The translations under genes were made by a program, and so were the position numbers. Positions 41,788-48,248 of a DNA stretch of 48,248 nt are shown here, piece after piece (position 1 is the stretch's first letter; each line of letters opens with the position of its first letter). The stretch is from Cyclobacteriaceae bacterium (GTDB lineage Bacteria; Bacteroidota; Bacteroidia; Cytophagales; Cyclobacteriaceae): assembly GCA_020436085.1 (NCBI GenBank), contig JAGQYM010000035.1, positions 1-48,248 on the forward strand. Direction: 5' to 3'. Below the pieces are notes generated by a model. That model saw only the letters and a list, made by a program, of their open reading frames with translations, was not told the origin of the DNA and did not search any database.

Positions 41788-43701
41788 CTAGGCTGTTGAA
41801 GACAATATTTTTTCAGCTTTGAAGCTGATTTTAAATGTTGTTCCCTTTTCCACCTGACTTTCCACAGTAAGAGAGCCTCCATTGTACTCCACCATCTCTT
41901 TACACAAGTAGATGCCAAGACCTGTTCCTTTTTCGCCTGACGTGCCTGGTGTTGTGTAGGTATCATGTCTTGAAAGTAACTTCTCGATTTGAGATGCTGT
42001 CATGCCTATTCCGTTATCGGAAACGCAGATTTCAAATGAATCATCATTGGATATTGTGTGGATGCGGACATTACCACCCGCTGGCGTGTATTTAATTGCG
42101 TTATGAATCAGGTTTCGAAGGATGAGTTCCAATTGATTACAATCGCAGTGAATTGAAAGGTTGGGGTCGACTTTATTCTCTATCGTTATATTCTTCTCAT
42201 CAGCTACTACCTGAAATAGCTCCTTCGTTTTGCCAACCAACTCGTGAAGACTGCAATTGTCCACACTTTGGGTCCATCCTTGTAGTTGAGACTTTGACCA
42301 GTGTAAAATATTCTCGAGGGTTTCATTAATGCCAATGACCTGACGATTGAGTTTTGGGGCGATCATCTTGAACTCCTCTGGCGATACTTCATTTTTGGCT
42401 ACCATAGTGAGGAGGCTTTTCAAGCTTGTGATAGGACTCCTGAGGTCGTGCCCAACGATTGAAAAAAGTTTGTCTTTGGTGTTGTTTACTGTAACAAGTT
42501 CTGCGTTTTGTTTTGCGATTTCCTCGTTTTTTTCTTCAAGTTGTTGATTGACAATTTTTCTGCTTCGAGCGTTTCGAGAGACGAGCATGTAAATCGCGAC
42601 TGAAAAAATAATGCTTACTCCAAAGAGGATTGTAAATATAATTTTTCCTGTCCGCTCTTGTTCATTCGCGAGCTGCAGTTCTGCGATCTGTGATTTTTGA
42701 CGTGCATCCTGAAAAGCTTTTTCAGCCATTATCGCTCTCTGCGTAGTATGTTGATTGAAAAGGGAATCTTTTAATTGATTGTGAGCGATCAGATTTTCGT
42801 AGGCTTTGTCATGATCGCCAATTCTGGCATAGGCTGATGCCAAACCTTTGTACGCATTTTTGATCACCTCGCGAGCAGCCAATGGTTTGCTTTGCACCAT
42901 TGCTAAGGAATAGAATTCAATTGCTTTGTTTGGCTCGTTTCTATCGAGGTAGATATCGCCTTTGATTGAATTATTATAGGAGATTACGGTAAGATCATTG
43001 GCTCGTGACGCAGCTTCGTTTGAGAGATCCAGATAGATCAATGCCGAGTCAAGTTTGTTGAGTTGCTTGTAAATCAATGCCTTTGAATTGAGGTTGTAGC
43101 CGAGGAACTGGTAATGTTTAATTTCTCTGGAGATCATCACGCCTTCGTTGGCAAGTGCATTGGCTCGCGCCAATTCACGATTAGTCATTGCATAAATCCA
43201 AGACAAGCTTCCACAAGTGGCGGCCACATTTATCCTGTCATTTAGTTTAGAATAAATGTTATACGCTTTGAGCTGATAATCTTCAGCTACATCATATCGC
43301 TCAAGGCCCGCGTTGTTAATGTTGCCGAGCACTCTGTAGGCATTGGCTAACATCAATGAATCATTCATTTCGGTTGCGATTCTCACGACCTCGGTGCTAA
43401 TCTCGGCTGCCTCTGCATAGTTGCTTTGCCTGAATTCGTAATCACTTTTTCGATTCAGCGCCAGTGCCTCACCCTTTTTATATCCGAGTTCTTTTGAAAG
43501 TTTGAGGGCATCGTTAGCATACTGCAGAGCCACCTTGGGCTTGTATGCCAAGTACTTGTCTGAGAGATCACACAAAAGGTTGACTCTTGGGATTCCCGTG
43601 ATATTTCCCTGCAGTAAGGATTCCAGGCTATCCAATGTTTGAGCATGGCCGAAGCAAAGTGTTATAAACAAAATCAGGTTAGAAGCCCAGGCTCGAATCA
43701 T
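41788..43701 (-). CDS. TPR-containing sensor histidine kinase
   Basis: The 637-residue protein has a signal peptide (about 1-20), a periplasmic TPR array (about 40-320) and a coiled coil. One transmembrane helix (about 354-374: IIFTILFGVSIIFSVAIYMLV) leads to a cytosolic HisKA domain with the phosphoacceptor in FSIVGHDLRSPITSL (His418) and a HATPase domain (NLIHNAIKYTP, DNGIGMT, GTGLGIYLCKEM). There is no receiver domain, HAMP or PAS. No response-regulator gene is adjacent, so the partner must be elsewhere. Sensor TPR kinases of this layout are common in Bacteroidota; the signal is unknown. Confidence 0.95.
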   Translation of the reverse strand: MIRAWASNLILFITLCFGHAQTLDSLESLLQGNITGIPRVNLLCDLSDKYLAYKPKVALQYANDALKLSKELGYKKGEALALNRKSDYEFRQSNYAEAAEISTEVVRIATEMNDSLMLANAYRVLGNINNAGLERYDVAEDYQLKAYNIYSKLNDRINVAATCGSLSWIYAMTNRELARANALANEGVMISREIKHYQFLGYNLNSKALIYKQLNKLDSALIYLDLSNEAASRANDLTVISYNNSIKGDIYLDRNEPNKAIEFYSLAMVQSKPLAAREVIKNAYKGLASAYARIGDHDKAYENLIAHNQLKDSLFNQHTTQRAIMAEKAFQDARQKSQIAELQLANEQERTGKIIFTILFGVSIIFSVAIYMLVSRNARSRKIVNQQLEEKNEEIAKQNAELVTVNNTKDKLFSIVGHDLRSPITSLKSLLTMVAKNEVSPEEFKMIAPKLNRQVIGINETLENILHWSKSQLQGWTQSVDNCSLHELVGKTKELFQVVADEKNITIENKVDPNLSIHCDCNQLELILRNLIHNAIKYTPAGGNVRIHTISNDDSFEICVSDNGIGMTASQIEKLLSRHDTYTTPGTSGEKGTGLGIYLCKEMVEYNGGSLTVESQVEKGTTFKISFKAEKILSSTA

Positions 43702-43802
43702 GCAGTCAAAATCGATGTATAGATATCCCCGTTTGGTGATTGAGGCATATACTTACAGAGCGATGTGAGGAAATTTACAATACTTTAAATGGGAAATCAA
43801 GC

Positions 43803-43832
43803 TTGTAAACCGTTGCCTATCTCGTATTTTTA
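43803..43832 (+). promoter_or_regulatory. Probable promoter of the mini PspC gene
   Basis: TTG at 43803-43805, exactly 19 bases, then TATTTTTA at 43825-43832, which differs from TAnnTTTG only in the last base. The ATG is 26 bases further on. An imperfect inverted repeat (GTATTTT, AAAATAC) overlaps the -7 box. Confidence 0.45.
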
Positions 43833-43857
43833 AAATACAATTCTACGATCTTCAACT

Positions 43858-44034
43858 ATGGCAAAGAAACTTGTAAAGGGAGAAAAGAAACTGTTTGGCG
43901 TGTGTAGCGGCTTGGCTAACTACTTTGACGTGGACCCGACCATCATGCGTGTTCTGTTCATTATAGCCGTCTTAGGATTTGGAACCGGGATTCTCATTTA
44001 TTTGATTTTGGCAGTCGTAATGCCTGACAAGTAG
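43858..44034 (+). CDS. PspC-domain small membrane protein
   Basis: This 58-residue gene reads MAKKLVKGEKKLFGVCSGLA, then NYFDVDPTIMRVLFIIAVLG and a hydrophobic segment ending VVMPDK. It is a bare PspC domain: the GVCxGLAxYFxVDPTxxR signature followed by one or two membrane passes. In proteobacteria PspC takes part in the phage-shock membrane-stress response, but no pspA or pspB is nearby and stand-alone versions are common in Bacteroidota. It has its own promoter-like site and is convergent with the NTF2-like gene. The ATG is the only sensible start. Confidence 0.9.
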   Translation: MAKKLVKGEKKLFGVCSGLANYFDVDPTIMRVLFIIAVLGFGTGILIYLILAVVMPDK

Positions 44035-44036
44035 AG

Positions 44037-44062
44037 AAAAAGTCTGGTGACCAGCACCAGAC
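44037..44062 (-). terminator. Terminator of the NTF2-like gene
   Basis: GTCTGGTG (44042-44049) and CACCAGAC (44055-44062) form an 8-base stem with loop ACCAG. On the minus strand it is followed by TTTTT. It starts within three bases of the PspC stop. Confidence 0.75.
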
Positions 44063-44071
44063 CCAAATTGC

Positions 44072-44428
44072 TCAATAGAAGAACTGTTCGCTCACTATTT
44101 TCCCGTCCTTCACTTCGTACAGGGCAATCTCATCCATATTCATTCTTCCCCTTCCCTTGAAGGTGGCATCAAATCCCATAACACAGGTGAAGTAGTTTCC
44201 GGCAACCTGTGGCTCGTTACAATATCCACCGTGCACTTCTTCAATAGAGGCTTCCCACTGCTTACCCTTTGCTTTGATGGCGTCCATACCTGAAACCGTC
44301 TTAAGTCCTTCTGAATGGTCAGGCTCAATACTTTTTGCATCCTTGTGATACATATCCTCTTGAATCGCATTCCAATTGCCTTGTTGAGCTAATTCATAAA
44401 ATTTCTTAGCTATTTCTTTAGTTGTCAT
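44072..44428 (-). CDS. SnoaL/NTF2-like fold protein
   Basis: The 118-residue protein has the NTF2-like pattern: a helical start (MTTKEIAKKFYELAQQGNWNAIQEDMYHKDAKSIEP), a central KGKQWEASIEEVHGGYCNEP and strands ending in FKGRGRMNMDEIALYEVKDGKIVSEQFFY. Members are small cytosolic isomerases, hydrolases or ligand-binding proteins; no assignment is possible. It is 89 bases downstream of the Gfo/Idh/MocA gene and has its own terminator. Confidence 0.85.
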   Translation of the reverse strand: MTTKEIAKKFYELAQQGNWNAIQEDMYHKDAKSIEPDHSEGLKTVSGMDAIKAKGKQWEASIEEVHGGYCNEPQVAGNYFTCVMGFDATFKGRGRMNMDEIALYEVKDGKIVSEQFFY

Positions 44429-44517
44429 AGTGATTTGTATGTTTTGTTGTGACGCAAAACAATGATAAGTTCTGACAGCCCTATGTCAGGAGAGAATTAA
44501 CTAATTGTTAATCTGTG

Positions 44518-45984
44518 TTAAAGTTTATAACCTTCGCGGTAGGTACGCTTCACAAACTGATTTGCCGGATCGAAGTTGGTGATCTTCATATTGGGACCAT
44601 CCCACAACAACTTCACATATCTGCCAGGATAGTCGTACTGATCCGGTTTTCCATCAGGTTTTGGCGTGCGGATGTCATAGCTTCTAATGGCGAGGTTGCC
44701 CATTAGAATTATCTCAGTAAGAGGACCTGCGAGACTGAAGTCAGAACTCAACTCTGTTTTACCATATCCAGCCATACAGCCGTCCACCCATTGCAGATAG
44801 TGACCGGGCTCATCGCCTTGGGGCACTCTGGCGATTGTTTGAGGCACGTTGGTTTCGGCAGTGCGAGAAGTTGGTAACAGTTGCGGATTTCTTCCGTAGG
44901 TACCACACATCATTTTGCCTTTGGTGCCGATCAATAACACGCCATTTCCTCCGTCACCGAATACTTCATTGGGCCCAAGTTCTGCAGGCCGTTCCGGCTG
45001 AATACCGCCATCCATCCAGTGAAGTTTGATTTCGGGTTTTCCGTTGCTTGCAGGAAAGGTCATAATAGCGTGGGAAGAAGGAGGGCAGCTTTCAGGGAAG
45101 TAGCCTCTCTTGAACTCGTCTACATACACACTGCCCACACTACTCTCGACCGCATTGGGATAGGACAATCCTAATACGCGGAATGGAGCTTCGATCAGGT
45201 GACATGCCATGTCGCCCAACGCGCCAGTTCCATAGTCCCACCAGCCGCGCCAGTTGAAGGGCACGAGCTTATCGATGTAATCTTTTTTTGGAGCAGTGCC
45301 GAGCCAAAGGTCCCAATCCAGTTCCTTTGGTATTTCAGATTTTTTGGCTGGCCAGGGAACTCCTTGAGGCCAAACCGGGCGGTCTGTCCAGCAATAAACA
45401 GTGTGAACTTCTCCTATGATGCCGGCATTGTACCATTCGCGCATTTGCCGCACGCCATCACCTGAGGCTCCCTGGTTGCCCATCTGAGTTACGACTTTAT
45501 ATTTCTTAGCCGCTTCTGTCAGCATTCTGGCTTCATAGATATCGTGAGTCAAAGGCTTCTGCACGTAAACGTGTTTTCCCAGCTGCATGGCAGCCATGGC
45601 TTGCACAGCATGCATGTGATCAGGTGTAGACACTGACACAGCATCGATATGCTTATGCTCAGCATCCAACATCTTTCTATAGTCTTTGTAATATTTTGCT
45701 TTAGGAAATGTTTCGACAGCCTTTGCTGCTCTGCGATCGTCAACGTCACAAAGGATCGAGATATTGGATTTTGGGCTCTTGGCGAAACTTGTGAGGTCAC
45801 TGTATCCTTTACCACCAACTCCGATACCAGCTATGTAAAGCGTATCACTTGGTGCGGTAAAACCCATGCCCCCCAGTACATGCCGAGGTAAGATGCTGAA
45901 TGCAGCGGCTGCGACACCAGCTGACTGCAAAAATTTTCTTCTCGACACGGAGGTGTTTGTTTCTTTTTTCTTTTGCTGTGACAT
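44518..45984 (-). CDS. Tat-exported Gfo/Idh/MocA family protein
   Basis: From the ATG at 45984 the protein is 488 residues with a Tat signal (VSRRKFLQSAGVAAAAFSIL). The Rossmann domain follows (DTLYIAGIGVGGKGYSDL, ISILCDVDDRRA, DAVSVSTPDHMHAVQAMAA) and then the family C-terminal domain. The usual catalytic-site EKP motif reads QKP here (YVQKPLTHD). Exported members of this family in Bacteroidota are linked to sugar derivative metabolism, including NAD-dependent glycosidases of GH109; activity cannot be assigned. The longer frame to 46020 would add residues before the Tat motif and is not favoured. Confidence 0.9.
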   Translation of the reverse strand: MSQQKKKETNTSVSRRKFLQSAGVAAAAFSILPRHVLGGMGFTAPSDTLYIAGIGVGGKGYSDLTSFAKSPKSNISILCDVDDRRAAKAVETFPKAKYYKDYRKMLDAEHKHIDAVSVSTPDHMHAVQAMAAMQLGKHVYVQKPLTHDIYEARMLTEAAKKYKVVTQMGNQGASGDGVRQMREWYNAGIIGEVHTVYCWTDRPVWPQGVPWPAKKSEIPKELDWDLWLGTAPKKDYIDKLVPFNWRGWWDYGTGALGDMACHLIEAPFRVLGLSYPNAVESSVGSVYVDEFKRGYFPESCPPSSHAIMTFPASNGKPEIKLHWMDGGIQPERPAELGPNEVFGDGGNGVLLIGTKGKMMCGTYGRNPQLLPTSRTAETNVPQTIARVPQGDEPGHYLQWVDGCMAGYGKTELSSDFSLAGPLTEIILMGNLAIRSYDIRTPKPDGKPDQYDYPGRYVKLLWDGPNMKITNFDPANQFVKRTYREGYKL

Positions 45985-46112
45985 ATCGGGGAAAGAAATG
46001 ATGTGAAGCCAATGTACCAAAATTGATAGTTAAAGAAAACAGACATCGTGCGTCTGATCCCGTCCCTTCTGGGAAATATTACCTACCTTAAAGAGAGCAA
46101 AATCCACTCATC

Positions 46113-47696
46113 ATGACCATTGGAAAAATTCAAACGTTTGCTTTGCTGCTGATCATATTTTCATGCAGCCCCAAGCAATCTGACACACCTAAGACTAAAG
46201 AGAGTTTTAAGTATGAAGAATTTACGATCAGGCAACTTCAGGAGGGTTATTCGAATGAAAAATTTACCATCGAGGAAGTAGTTCAGTCCTACCTTGATCG
46301 TATCGCGGCTATTGACGATAGTGGCCCGCAGTTGAATTCAGTCATCCAGGTAAATCCGGATGCGATTGAAATTGCAAGGCAGCTTGACGAAGAACTTAAA
46401 AACGGTAAGAGCAGGGGCTCAATGCACGGTGTACCTGTCTTGTTAAAAGACAATATTGATACTCACGACAAAATGGAAACCACTGCCGGTTCGCGGGCAT
46501 TGTTGGGGTCGCACCCTTTGCAAGATAGTTATGTTGCCAGGAAATTAAGAGAAGCAGGTGCCGTCATAATAGGAAAAGCGAACCTGAGTGAGTGGGCGAA
46601 TTTTCGTGGACAGATGTCATCAAGCGGCTGGAGTGGTGTAGGTGGTCAAACGAAGAATCCCTATGACCTTTCGCGCAATCCGTGTGGGTCAAGTTCCGGA
46701 TCGGGAGCATCAGTATCTGCCAACCTCACGATGATTGCAATCGGAACCGAGACCAATGGGTCGATAGTATGTCCGTCCAACAACAATGGGATTGTTGGAA
46801 TTAAACCCACAGTTGGCTTAGTGAGCCGATCTGGAATTATTCCGATTTCATTTACACAAGACACTGCAGGTCCGATGGCAAGATCAGTTACGGATGCCGC
46901 CATTTGTTTGAATGCGTTGGTTGGCATTGACTCATCAGATAGCAAGACACTGGAATCAGATAGGAAGCAGGAAGAAGACTACACATCATTTTTGAAAGCC
47001 GATGGGCTGAAAGGCAAAAGGATTGGACTTTACAAAGCCCCCTATGGCAGAAACTTTAAAGTTGATGCGGTAATGGATGCGGCTGTCGAATATATCAAAT
47101 CGCAGGGAGCTGAGGTGGTTGAAATTGAAGAAATAGGCGCTAATGAAGTGGGACAATATTCGCTTGAAATTATGCTGTTTGAATACAAGGATGGATTGAA
47201 TAAATATTTTCAATCGCTGGGACCGAATTCGTCAATCAAAAGTGTGGAGGATCTGATTGCATTCAATAAGAGTGACTCGATTGAATTGGAAAGATATAAT
47301 CAAAAGTTTCTTGAGATGGCGCAGGAAAAAACGTCCCTTGAGTCAGAAGAATACAAAGAGACTTTGATGAAGATGCTGAAAGGAATCAGGCAGGAAGGTA
47401 TTGACAAAGTGATGAACGAAAATAAACTTGATGCTATCATGGCACCAACTGGTGCGCCCGCGTGGAGGACGGACAGAACCAATGGCGATTCTTTTCACAT
47501 CTCAAGTTCTTCGCCAGCTGCACGGGCCGGATACCCAAACATCACAGTGCCTATGGGTGTGATCGAAGGCCTCCCGGTTGGCATTTCGTTTTTCGGAAGA
47601 GCTTGGAGTGAGGGTGTGCTGCTTGAGATTGCGTTCGCATATGAGCAAGGGACCAAGCATCGGATCGTTCCCAGGTTTCTCAACTCAAACTACTGA
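46113..47696 (+). CDS. Amidase-signature lipoprotein
   Basis: The 527-residue protein opens with a lipoprotein signal (LLLIIFSC, Cys18). The amidase-signature core has the Ser-cisSer-Lys triad: Lys112 in GVPVLLKDNID, cis-Ser193 in CGSSSGSGAS and nucleophile Ser217 in GTETNGSIVCPS. It should hydrolyse an amide at the envelope. It resembles exported GatA-like amidases rather than the tRNA amidotransferase subunit, because it has a signal and no gatB/gatC neighbours. A DUF3592 gene starts four bases after its stop. Confidence 0.93.
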   Translation: MTIGKIQTFALLLIIFSCSPKQSDTPKTKESFKYEEFTIRQLQEGYSNEKFTIEEVVQSYLDRIAAIDDSGPQLNSVIQVNPDAIEIARQLDEELKNGKSRGSMHGVPVLLKDNIDTHDKMETTAGSRALLGSHPLQDSYVARKLREAGAVIIGKANLSEWANFRGQMSSSGWSGVGGQTKNPYDLSRNPCGSSSGSGASVSANLTMIAIGTETNGSIVCPSNNNGIVGIKPTVGLVSRSGIIPISFTQDTAGPMARSVTDAAICLNALVGIDSSDSKTLESDRKQEEDYTSFLKADGLKGKRIGLYKAPYGRNFKVDAVMDAAVEYIKSQGAEVVEIEEIGANEVGQYSLEIMLFEYKDGLNKYFQSLGPNSSIKSVEDLIAFNKSDSIELERYNQKFLEMAQEKTSLESEEYKETLMKMLKGIRQEGIDKVMNENKLDAIMAPTGAPAWRTDRTNGDSFHISSSSPAARAGYPNITVPMGVIEGLPVGISFFGRAWSEGVLLEIAFAYEQGTKHRIVPRFLNSNY

Positions 47697-47699
47697 GGT

Positions 47700-48167
47700 A
47701 TGAAAATGTTCGGTATCATCTTTTTGATTGTGGGATTATCGATTTTTTCTGCTGGTGTCATCTGGTTTCAGTTTGAATACGAACACATCATGGAGGGCAT
47801 TCTTGAAGCGATGATCGGACCGTCAGTTTTATTGTTTATGGGATTTGTCTTCAGTTCGATCGGAGGCGCGGTGTTTTATCATCAATACAGACTTCGAAAG
47901 AAGAGAGATTTGTTGATGCGCACAGGCAGGAAAATTCAGGCGCGAGTTAGTGAGATAGGTTTTAACAGAAGTATAACTGTCAACGGGAGGCATCCCTATA
48001 TTGTAACTTGTGAGGCCAATGTTGCTGGTAAAGACCTGACTTTCAAGAGTGAAAATATTTTTGCCAGCCTTCTATTAAATAATGGCGATGAAGTCCCGGT
48101 TTATATTGATTTTCGGGATCCTGGAAAATATTGGGTAGAGGTACCGGAGGCAGCCATGAGAAAGTAG
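47700..48167 (+). CDS. DUF3592-type membrane protein
   Basis: The 155-residue protein has two membrane helices at the N terminus (IIFLIVGLSIFSAGVIWF and VLLFMGFVFSSIGGAVFY). A basic RLRKKRDLLMRTGRK segment follows, then a cytosolic or periplasmic beta domain with the DUF3592 pattern (VSEIGFNRSITVNGRHPYIVTCEAN, then VPVYIDFRDPGKYWVEV). The family is uncharacterised. It is four bases after the amidase gene and probably co-transcribed with it. Confidence 0.82.
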   Translation: MKMFGIIFLIVGLSIFSAGVIWFQFEYEHIMEGILEAMIGPSVLLFMGFVFSSIGGAVFYHQYRLRKKRDLLMRTGRKIQARVSEIGFNRSITVNGRHPYIVTCEANVAGKDLTFKSENIFASLLLNNGDEVPVYIDFRDPGKYWVEVPEAAMRK

Positions 48168-48230
48168 CTGGTGAAAAAGATAGAACCTTTCTGCTACCAT
48201 TTCGTATGGTAGAAAAACTGTACATAAAAA

Positions 48231-48248
48231 ATGAAAAAAATCGATATC
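48231..48248 (+). CDS. Possible start of a next gene (six codons, cut by window edge)
   Basis: An ATG at 48231 opens a frame MKKIDI running off the window, preceded by A-rich sequence typical of Bacteroidota start sites. Six codons cannot identify it. A 7-base inverted repeat (CTACCAT 48194-48200, ATGGTAG 48206-48212) lies before it. Confidence 0.25.

Noticed and set aside
44475-44493. CTGACA/TGTCAG inverted repeat between the Gfo/Idh/MocA and NTF2-like genes
   Set aside because: Six-base arms with no T-run on either strand; too weak to call a terminator or operator.
48194-48212. Hairpin CTACCAT/ATGGTAG after the DUF3592 gene
   Set aside because: The seven-base stem is followed by A residues rather than T on the plus strand, so it is not a convincing terminator.

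Overview
The window looks like chromosomal DNA of a Bacteroidota bacterium, most likely order Cytophagales. The evidence is: a SprB-repeat cell-surface protein with a C-terminal type IX secretion sorting domain; lineage-typical families (DUF3127, the GreA/GreB-like short factor, DUF885, DUF5946); no obvious Shine-Dalgarno sites; and several promoters of the Bacteroidota form TTG-N19-TAnnTTTG, clearest upstream of the tRNA-Arg gene and of a TPR-led operon. There are no insertion sequences, integrases, phage genes or CRISPR arrays. Coding density is high, and no stretch over 300 bases lacks a gene.

Layout. 1-2146 (minus): an operon for trans-3-hydroxy-L-proline use (dehydratase, then a Delta1-pyrroline-2-carboxylate reductase-like protein), followed by the first 43 codons of an AraC-type regulator cut by the window edge. 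2239-3015 (plus): a bestrophin-like membrane protein. 3110-7114 (minus): a TPR lipoprotein and a secreted serine hydrolase behind aspS, with a strong aspS terminator. 7240-8659 (plus): a secreted hypothetical, tadA and a DUF3127 OB-fold protein with an SSB-like C-terminal tip, ending at a bidirectional terminator. 8698-12714 (minus): a small basic protein with its own leader, then ilvE with four smaller genes downstream (MDR oxidoreductase, GNAT, FMN-binding protein, Gre-like factor). 12775-17786: a DMT exporter, a group II PLP decarboxylase, DinB and PaiB-like genes, divergent from a MocR regulator.

17873-25043: sodA (plus), then a minus-strand operon of TPR protein, phosphosulfolactate synthase homologue, DUF368 lipid-carrier transporter, aroE, uvrB and a small outer-membrane protein. 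25044-31516 (minus): a tightly overlapped exopolysaccharide operon (glycosyltransferase, RfbC, Wza-like, Wzc-like tyrosine kinase, CpsB-type phosphatase, epimerase) with no visible initiating transferase, flippase or polymerase. 31730-33086 (plus): hflX and tRNA-Arg(CCT). 33130-36996 (minus): DUF5946 protein, alpha/beta hydrolase, Crp/Fnr regulator and DUF885 peptidase. 37245-39881 (plus): the large SprB-repeat adhesin-like protein. 39885-48248: a Tat-exported Dabb protein divergent from a GH13 lipoprotein, a TPR histidine kinase, a mini PspC, an NTF2-like protein, a Tat-exported Gfo/Idh/MocA protein, an amidase lipoprotein and a DUF3592 protein.

Most genes are housekeeping or envelope functions. 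I do not see an obvious self-contained novel defence or mobile system. The best leads are the MocR/exporter/decarboxylase cluster, the bacterial ComA homologue co-transcribed with an undecaprenyl-phosphate transporter, the SSB-tailed DUF3127 protein, the unnamed N-terminal domain of the SprB protein, and several unexplained palindromes in leaders and divergent promoter regions.
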